Assembly: GCA_965262505.1 (NCBI GenBank)
Contig: CBDHFM010000030.1
Coordinates: 1,054,001 to 1,118,000 of the forward strand
DNA length: 64,000 nt
Direction of reading: 5' to 3'
DNA from: JACPPO01 sp965262505
Lineage (GTDB): Bacteria; Acidobacteriota; Vicinamibacteria; Vicinamibacterales; UBA2999
Part shown: one piece after another, positions 59,868-64,000 of the stretch
How the letters are laid out: each line of letters starts with the position of its first letter
How positions within the stretch are numbered: the first letter of the stretch is position 1
Program-made: the position numbers and the translations under genes
Notes under the pieces: generated by a model
What the model was told of the DNA's origin: nothing
The model's database searches: none
Seen by the model: only the letters and a program-made list of their open reading frames with translations

Positions 59868-60520
59868 ACTCCCTCGCCCTTGATCATCAGCTGCATGTGC
59901 GCTTCCGCCTGCTCCAGCCCGCCCTCGCCAGTTTGCCAGCCGACCCGGCCATCCTGGTTGGCGTCCACGCCGGCATACAGCTCCTGCGCCAGACTGTTCA
60001 AATCCGCCAGGTGAGCATTCGCTTCCGCGGTGGTCGTCGCCGCCCGGATCTGCTGCGCGACGGCGACGATCTCGTCGGCGCGCGTGACCACGTTGTTGGC
60101 TGACGCTGAGACGTGCGCCGAGTGCGTCATGACATTCTTCGACGCGCCATCCGCCTTGGCAGCCAGCCCGATATGCTGCGCGACGCCCATGGCCGCACGC
60201 TTCACGCCGTAGTTGAGGCCAGGGCCCTTCATTTCGACGCTTGGATCCACGGCGTGGATGACGTGCCCCGCGTGCAGCTTCATCGCGTCGAGGTTGCCCT
60301 CCGACTTCATCGCCAGCGCCGCATGCTGCGCGGCAATCTTCGCCTCGGCCACCGCCGTTGGCAGCAGACCCTGCTCCATCGGTGCAGCCTGGAAGCTGGT
60401 CGTCACATGACCCATGTGGGTCTGGACCATGTTGGCCTGCCGCGCGGCGACCACGCCGCCGCTCCAAAGGCTGCCGACCATCACCGCGAGCCCGAACAAG
60501 ACGTACGTGACGTTTCGCAT
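59864..60520 (-). CDS. Secreted protein with C-terminal EF-hand-like motif
   Basis: 218 residues. Signal peptide VLFGLAVMVGSLWSGGVVAA. The middle is helical and rich in alanine and histidine (MVQTHMGHVTTSFQAAPMEQ, MKLHAGHVIHAVDPSV, VMTHSAHVSASANNVVTRAD). Near the C-terminus is DANQDGRVGWQTGEGGLEQA, a DxNxDGxxxW calcium-binding loop. No known family was recognised. It is the last gene of the minus-strand cluster that begins at 63342. Four regularly spaced His pairs (HMGH, HAGH, HIGL, HSAH) could bind metal or haem. Confidence 0.65.
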   Translation of the reverse strand: MRNVTYVLFGLAVMVGSLWSGGVVAARQANMVQTHMGHVTTSFQAAPMEQGLLPTAVAEAKIAAQHAALAMKSEGNLDAMKLHAGHVIHAVDPSVEMKGPGLNYGVKRAAMGVAQHIGLAAKADGASKNVMTHSAHVSASANNVVTRADEIVAVAQQIRAATTTAEANAHLADLNSLAQELYAGVDANQDGRVGWQTGEGGLEQAEAHMQLMIKGEGV

Positions 60521-60545
60521 AGTTGAACCTCAAAAAAGTGGAGCG

Positions 60546-61187
60546 CTACCGCCCCGTCTGGGTATTCTCTTCGGCGACGCGGGCAGCGTTGAGCGTATTC
60601 GCCAGCCCGTAATTCCCTTCATGGCACGCGTATTCGTAGATCAGTCCTGTCAGCTTGTTCCAGGGGAGCGCGACCGTCCATGGCCTCGTCCACGTGTCCG
60701 GATCGGTGATGGTGAACTGGTAGTCGATGGTGTCGGCGTCGATTCGCCTGAACCGCTCGACGAGCACCATGTCCTTCGTCGCTTCGCGGAAGGTCGAAGC
60801 CCTCGCTTGATCGGTGAAATTGGTGGTTTCGACGACGAGCGTCTCGCCGTCCCACCGTCCGCGGGAGTCCCCCAGCCACTGGCGGACAGCTCCCGAGAGA
60901 TGCGGCATGCCGTTGAGAGGAATGATCCGCGTCTCGTTGATCTGCTCCTGCAGGATGGCCACGTAGCCTGGAGTCTGGACGATCTCGTAGTTGTTGTTGT
61001 ACCCGGTGGGCAGCCTTGGCAACGCCGACCGGATGATGCAGCGGGAGTAGACGGTGAAATCCTCCCGCGAGGCTGGGGAGTTCTGTTCCCGCGCGGCGGC
61101 TTCCCTTCCAGCCGTGGCTCTCGCCTGGCCGGCCGGCGTCAGCGGCGGTATCTTGCCGTCCGCTGGATCGATGATGAGCGACGTTAG
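60546..61187 (-). pseudogene. Secreted 'GRWEGDTLVV' family protein, C-terminal part (gene split by IS remnant)
   Basis: The frame from about 61187 reads GLTSLIIDPADGKIPPLTP, EDFTVYSRCIIRSALPRLPT, GYNNNYEIVQTPGYVAILQE, WLGDSRGRWDGETLVVETTN, LVERFRRIDADTIDYQFTIT and YEYACHEGNYGLANTLNAA. This is the C-terminal two thirds of a well-known Acidobacteriota family whose N-terminal part would carry a signal peptide and an LQGTWTN-like strand. That part is found at 61734-62073 on the same strand. The TTG at 61022 is not the true start. Between the halves lies a degenerate IS. Confidence 0.8.
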
Positions 61188-61733
61188 TCCTTTCCAATCC
61201 AGAAATGAGCCTGAAGCGGATCGATGAGCCGGACATGTCAGGCAGCCGGGTCAATAGACCGGAATAGCCGTGCGCGTGCCTCGTGCAGGGCGCGCGCGGC
61301 ATCATTGTCGCTCAGGGCGAAGGCGACGGCGTCGAGCTATTGGAAGGTGGTCCCCGGGGTGAGGTAGACGGCGGCCTCGGGGAGCGACTTGAGCTTCTCA
61401 TAGGGCGTCATGATGTCGGCGTCGCGGTAGCGCTTGCGGCGGCGGCCCTTGGCCAGAAAACATCGGAGCAGACCCTTCTCAGCCTTCCCTTGGTGGACAT
61501 AGTCGAACCGGCCCAGGGTCTGCTCGATGAACCCATAGGCCGCAGCTCGAGTCGCCACGACCAGGTCGACCTCCTGGTTGCCCTCAAGGAACTCCCGAAC
61601 GTGCTGCAAGGTCCGTAGCCGGTCGGTGTGGAGCGTCACGATCATCCTCCGATGATCCACGACCCAGCTCCCCTTCAGGCTCATGTGTCGTTGGAAACAA
61701 TCCCCCCTTCAGGCTCATGTCTCATTGGAAGAG
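61188..61733 (-). mobile_element. Degenerate IS remnant with integrase-core transposase tail
   Basis: The terminal motif TTCCAAT...ATGAGCCTGAAG at the left (61190-61215) faces its complement at the right, where CTTCAGGCTCATGT appears twice in direct orientation (starting about 61675 and 61710). Only the C-terminal part of a transposase remains, and it has an internal TAG at about 61337 (TPGTTFQ* LDAVAFALSDNDAARAL). The doubled right end and the missing N-terminus point to internal deletion. It interrupts the secreted-protein gene. Confidence 0.75.
61246..61684 (-). pseudogene. Transposase remnant (C-terminal end of integrase-core transposase)
   Basis: The readable part includes LRTLQHVREFLEGNQEVDLV, GRFDYVHQGKAEKGLLRCFL and DIMTPYEKLKSLPEAAVYLT, the usual C-terminus of one integrase-type transposase group. 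After the TAG at about 61337 the frame continues LDAVAFALSDNDAARALHEA and ends RSIDPAA stop. The catalytic acids are absent. Not functional. Confidence 0.78.
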
Positions 61734-62073
61734 ACTCGACGTCCCTCCGCGTGCCTGGCGTGCGAATATCAGCGTCGGTTTCCTGGCGCCGCCGCGCCTC
61801 GTACTCGGCAGCTTCCGCTTCCGACAGGTACGGTTTTCCGGCAAGTTCAGCCGGTCGTTCGAGCGGCGTGAGCGTCTGGTTCGTCCAGGTTCCCTGCAGG
61901 TCAGGGTCGCCCCACGGCGTCATGAAAGTGCCCGGGACCGACGCCGGCGTCGCCTGACGATCCGCCGCAGGCGTCTGGCCATCGAGTGGCACCAGCGCGA
62001 GCAGGAATATCGCGGCGCCCGCCGCAAGATGACCGCTTACACCGACATAGTGGTGACGATAGTGGTGGCGCAT
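61734..62073 (-). pseudogene. Secreted 'GRWEGDTLVV' family protein, N-terminal part (gene split by IS remnant)
   Basis: From ATG 62073: export segment (GHLAAGAAIFLLALVPLDG), then MTPWGDPDLQGTWTNQTL, TPLERPAELAGKPYLSEAEA and AEYEARRRQETDADIRTPGT. The PDLQGTWTNxTxTPLERP strand is the standard N-terminal start of the family whose C-terminal part is at 60546-61187. The frame enters the IS remnant at about 61733 and stops at 61681. It follows the DUF6152 gene by about 20 bases. Confidence 0.82.
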
Positions 62074-62092
62074 CGCACTCCTCCGATCAGCG

Positions 62093-62500
62093 CTAGTTAG
62101 GTCTTTCCGCAGCGCCGGCCCCGCTCAAGAACAGCTTGCGGCCGTCGGGCAGCGTCATGTCCCGTCCGTTGGCTTTCCTGGATCCGTCGTGCGCCAGATA
62201 GCCGTCGACGTGAATGACCGTTCCAACCTTCACCGAGTCTCTCGTGATGCCGCGCCTGAAGAGGGTGTTGGGCGTTCCGGCTTCGATGGCCCACGATTCG
62301 ACCACGCCATCGGGGTTTCTGACGTCGATATGGAACCAGGCGTGGGGATTGATCCATTCCACCCTCGTGAGCGTGCCCTGTAGCTGGACGGGCTTGTTCA
62401 CGTCGAACTCCCCGGCAAACGAATGGTGTGCCGACACGGACAGCGCTGCCGTCAGGAGTCCCAAAGCGGCTATTGCCGCGGCTGGCTTGTGTCGCATCAT
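62093..62500 (-). CDS. DUF6152 family secreted protein
   Basis: 135 residues from ATG 62500 (or the adjacent ATG 62497; GGAGA upstream). Signal peptide AAIAALGLLTAALSVSA cut before HHSFAGEFD, again with two histidines first. Core: VQLQGTLTRVEWINPHAWFH, IDVRNPDGVVESWAIEAGTP, VKVGTVIHVDGYLAHDGSRK. It lies between two partner-family genes on the same strand (62524-63342 upstream, 61734-62073 downstream), so the cluster holds partner, DUF6152, partner. Confidence 0.88.
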   Translation of the reverse strand: MMRHKPAAAIAALGLLTAALSVSAHHSFAGEFDVNKPVQLQGTLTRVEWINPHAWFHIDVRNPDGVVESWAIEAGTPNTLFRRGITRDSVKVGTVIHVDGYLAHDGSRKANGRDMTLPDGRKLFLSGAGAAERPN

Positions 62501-62523
62501 CTTCTCTCCGTGTTCTCCGGGTG

Positions 62524-63342
62524 TCAGTTGGCCGTCTTCCTCCGAAGATGCCCGTACAGCATCTCTTCTGAGAACGGCACGCACTTGAATTCCAGCAGCT
62601 GCGCGTTCTCGTCCAGGCGGCGGTAGAGCGGCATGCTCATCTTCCACGGCCGCGTAAAGACCTTCGGATCCTCGAGCGTGACTTCGTACTGCATCACATT
62701 GGGGCTGACCGGCGTGTAGCGTTCGATCACGTGTAGCGCCTCGCTGTGGAAATTCCTCGCCCGGTCGAACCACGTCTGATCGACGAAACTCGTCACGTCG
62801 ACTACGAGTGTGTCGCCTTCCCAGCGGCCGCGCGACCATCCCATCCACGTGTCGGCTGGGCTGCCCCCGACCTCGTCCATGTGGATCACCCGGCTGGCGC
62901 CGGCAAAGGAGTAGACGACGATGATCTTGCTCGTTCCCTGGATGATCTGAAACGGGAACGGCATATAGGCGGCGCGGGGCACTCCGGGCATGTAGCATTT
63001 CGCCTCGGGATCGAGCTCCCACCGTTTCGCGAAGTTCTCCTGCTTCTTCTCCGCCGCCCATGCCTGGTAAGGGATCTCGTTCCCTTCCACCACGCCCAGC
63101 CCCGCAGGCTCGGAAAAAAGCGCGCCAAACTGCGGCGGTCCGGGTCGCGCCTCATGCGCCAGCAGGTCCCAGTTCGCCTCGTTGACGGCCTGCCAGATGC
63201 CGCTCAGGTTCGGCGTTCCCTGGAGCCGGGGTATGCCGTCGGCGACTGCCTGCCCGTGTGGCCGCATCACCGCCATCGCGACCAGGACGGCCAAGATAGC
63301 TGCCGTCACCGCGGGCTTCGAGACCCTCGAATGGTTTCGCAT
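62524..63342 (-). CDS. Secreted 'GRWEGDTLVV' family protein, DUF6152 partner
   Basis: 272 residues from ATG 63342, chosen for AGGAG just upstream and the signal peptide (AVTAAILAVLVAMAVMRPHG). Family elements: TPNLSGIWQAVNEANWDLLA, AKCYMPGVPRAAYMPFPFQI, RVIHMDEVGGSPADTWMGWS, RGRWEGDTLVVDVTSFVDQ, ALHVIERYTPVSPNVMQYEV, FTRPWKMSMPLYRRLDENAQ. This is the clearest example in the window of the GRWEGDTLVVD signature. The DUF6152 gene starts 23 bases downstream. Function unknown. Confidence 0.8.
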   Translation of the reverse strand: MRNHSRVSKPAVTAAILAVLVAMAVMRPHGQAVADGIPRLQGTPNLSGIWQAVNEANWDLLAHEARPGPPQFGALFSEPAGLGVVEGNEIPYQAWAAEKKQENFAKRWELDPEAKCYMPGVPRAAYMPFPFQIIQGTSKIIVVYSFAGASRVIHMDEVGGSPADTWMGWSRGRWEGDTLVVDVTSFVDQTWFDRARNFHSEALHVIERYTPVSPNVMQYEVTLEDPKVFTRPWKMSMPLYRRLDENAQLLEFKCVPFSEEMLYGHLRRKTAN

Positions 63343-63430
63343 CTGCTCCTCTTCGGGTAGCGTGTACTTCCAAGCCAACACTGCTGTCAAGTATCGGCGA
63401 CTCCAGGGTTTGCGCGTACGCCTTCCAGAA

Positions 63431-63490
63431 CCGGCTTCACGACCTCCAGGCGGGTCCTGGCCGCGGCCACCCGCGACGAGGCTATGAAAC
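63431..63490. repeat. Dispersed palindromic repeat, compact copy R4
   Basis: CGGCTTCACGACCTCCAGGC, GGGTCCTGGCCGCGGCC and ACCCGCGACGAGGCTATGAA. It consists of the outer parts of both arms of R1, without the inner spacer. It lies in the divergent region between the partner gene at 63342 and the MFS gene at 63518. Confidence 0.72.
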
Positions 63491-63501
63491 CGCCCCGGCC
63501 G

Positions 63502-63507
63502 TATAAT
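63502..63507 (+). promoter_or_regulatory. Candidate -10 box TATAAT before the MFS gene
   Basis: A perfect TATAAT directly after repeat R4 and 10 bases before the possible TTG start. If used, the transcript would be nearly leaderless at TTG 63518, or have a leader of about 60 bases for ATG 63575. No -35 box was recognised. Confidence 0.35.
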
Positions 63508-63517
63508 CCACGCAAGC

Positions 63518-64000
63518 TTGGCCCAAGGGAATGACGCGCCGTCGCTGATCGGCTTGAGCGAGTTCGTCTCGCTGATGGCGGCCCTGACGGCGCTGGTTGC
63601 GCTATCAATCGACATGATCCTTCCGGCGCTGCCGGCCATCGGATCGGCCCTCGAGGTGGAGCGCGCCAACGACAACCAGCTCGTGGTCGGGGTTCTGTTC
63701 CTCGGCTTCGGCGTCGGACAGCTCTTCTACGGCCCGCTGTCAGACAGCGCGGGACGAAAGCCTGCCGTGTACCTGGGGCTGGGGCTCTATCTCATCGGGT
63801 GTGTCCTGGCGGTGCTGTCACGGAACCTGTCCATGATGCTGGCCGGGCGCCTGCTCCAGGGGCTCGGTGTCGCCGCGGCACGCACGATAACGATCGCCCT
63901 CGTGAGAGACAAGTACGACGGGAGGTCGATGGCTCGAGTCATGTCCATGATCATGGCCATCTTCATTCTGGTCCCGATCGTGGCCCCCGCTCTCGGCCAG
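63518..64000 (+). CDS. Bcr/CflA-type MFS drug transporter, 3' end beyond the window
   Basis: 161 codons visible, open to the right window edge. TM1 begins EFVSLMAALTALVALSIDMI, followed by LPALPAIGSALEV. The MFS motif A region is GQLFYGPLSDSAGRKPAVYL, and TM3-4 follow (GLYLIGCVLAVLS, MMLAGRLLQGLGVAAARTIT). The match to the N-terminal half of Bcr/CflA multidrug and bicyclomycin exporters is good. The start is uncertain: TTG 63518 keeps the conserved EFV segment, while ATG 63575 would cut into TM1. Confidence 0.85.
   Translation, partial: MAQGNDAPSLIGLSEFVSLMAALTALVALSIDMILPALPAIGSALEVERANDNQLVVGVLFLGFGVGQLFYGPLSDSAGRKPAVYLGLGLYLIGCVLAVLSRNLSMMLAGRLLQGLGVAAARTITIALVRDKYDGRSMARVMSMIMAIFILVPIVAPALGQ

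Noticed and set aside
59355..60533. A 392-codon frame extending IS630 OrfA upstream
   Set aside because: The extra part is antisense to the EF-hand-like gene and repeat R3 and lies outside the IS terminal repeat.
1..64000. CRISPR array, tRNA or rRNA genes, phage or plasmid functions
   Set aside because: No regularly spaced repeats, no convincing RNA genes and no phage structural or replication genes were seen.

Overview
This 64 kb window is GC-rich and packed with genes. The gene content suggests an uncultured Acidobacteriota of the Vicinamibacteria type: secreted CBM9/DUF5916 proteins, several DUF6152 proteins paired with a secreted 'GRWEGDTLVV' family, NHL propellers, a carboxypeptidase-regulatory TonB receptor and an HME-RND metal pump with HupE. 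This assignment is inferred from gene families only; there is no rRNA or other marker gene in the window.

Layout. 1-3021: end of a DUF6152-partner protein and a frameshifted DUF5916 protein. 3110-8942: a patatin-like phospholipase gene cut in two by an IS30 element that itself carries an IS3 element. 9437-12804: a DUF6152/partner pair, an intact IS1182-type element and a cupin. 12941-16098: a VOC protein with a premature stop, an HEAGH membrane protein, a glycosyltransferase and a class III CoA-transferase. 16328-22138: an intact DUF5916 protein, an NhaC-type antiporter and a TPR protein. 22145-25388: a palindromic repeat, a frameshifted PepSY reductase-like gene, the stub of a TonB receptor and an IS3 element with a clean 5-bp target duplication. 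25828-28263: an intact, lower-GC TonB receptor. 28462-32022: three secreted NHL propellers. 32125-33152: IS630 copy 1. 33181-35343: pterin genes (PCD and PTPS) and a DUF6152/partner pair. 35402-37464: DUF2182, DUF1326 and peroxiredoxin. 37529-45802: a seven-gene metal-efflux operon (cytochrome c, HupE, anchor, His-rich, CusC, CusB, CusA). 45971-49942: an integrase-core IS, two DUF6644-like membrane proteins, and an IS630 with a winged-helix passenger. 50003-54296: a four-gene catabolic operon (Zn-ADH, acyl-CoA dehydrogenase, amidohydrolase, Zn-ADH). 54514-55986: an arylsulfotransferase-like protein. 55990-59794: a nested IS stack, with ISAzo13 inside IS1182 and IS630 copy 2 at its terminus. 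59801-63342: an EF-hand-like protein and a third DUF6152/partner cluster, one partner gene being split by a degenerate IS remnant. 63518-64000: start of a Bcr/CflA MFS transporter.

The main theme is heavy insertion-sequence load with visible gene decay. Two genes are split by IS elements or remnants, two carry frameshifts, one has an in-frame stop and one TonB receptor is reduced to a stub. Several insertions can be reconstructed to the base: IS630 copies of equal length (1028 bp), IS1182 copies of equal length (1473 bp) once ISAzo13 and its 4-bp duplication are subtracted, and a patatin reading frame that is restored by removing 4694-7517. The second theme is an expanded, functionally uncharacterised set of secreted proteins (DUF6152 plus partner family), present at four places in 64 kb. 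A third is a dispersed palindromic repeat found in at least four intergenic spots. Some frameshifts could be assembly errors, so each is reported with that alternative.
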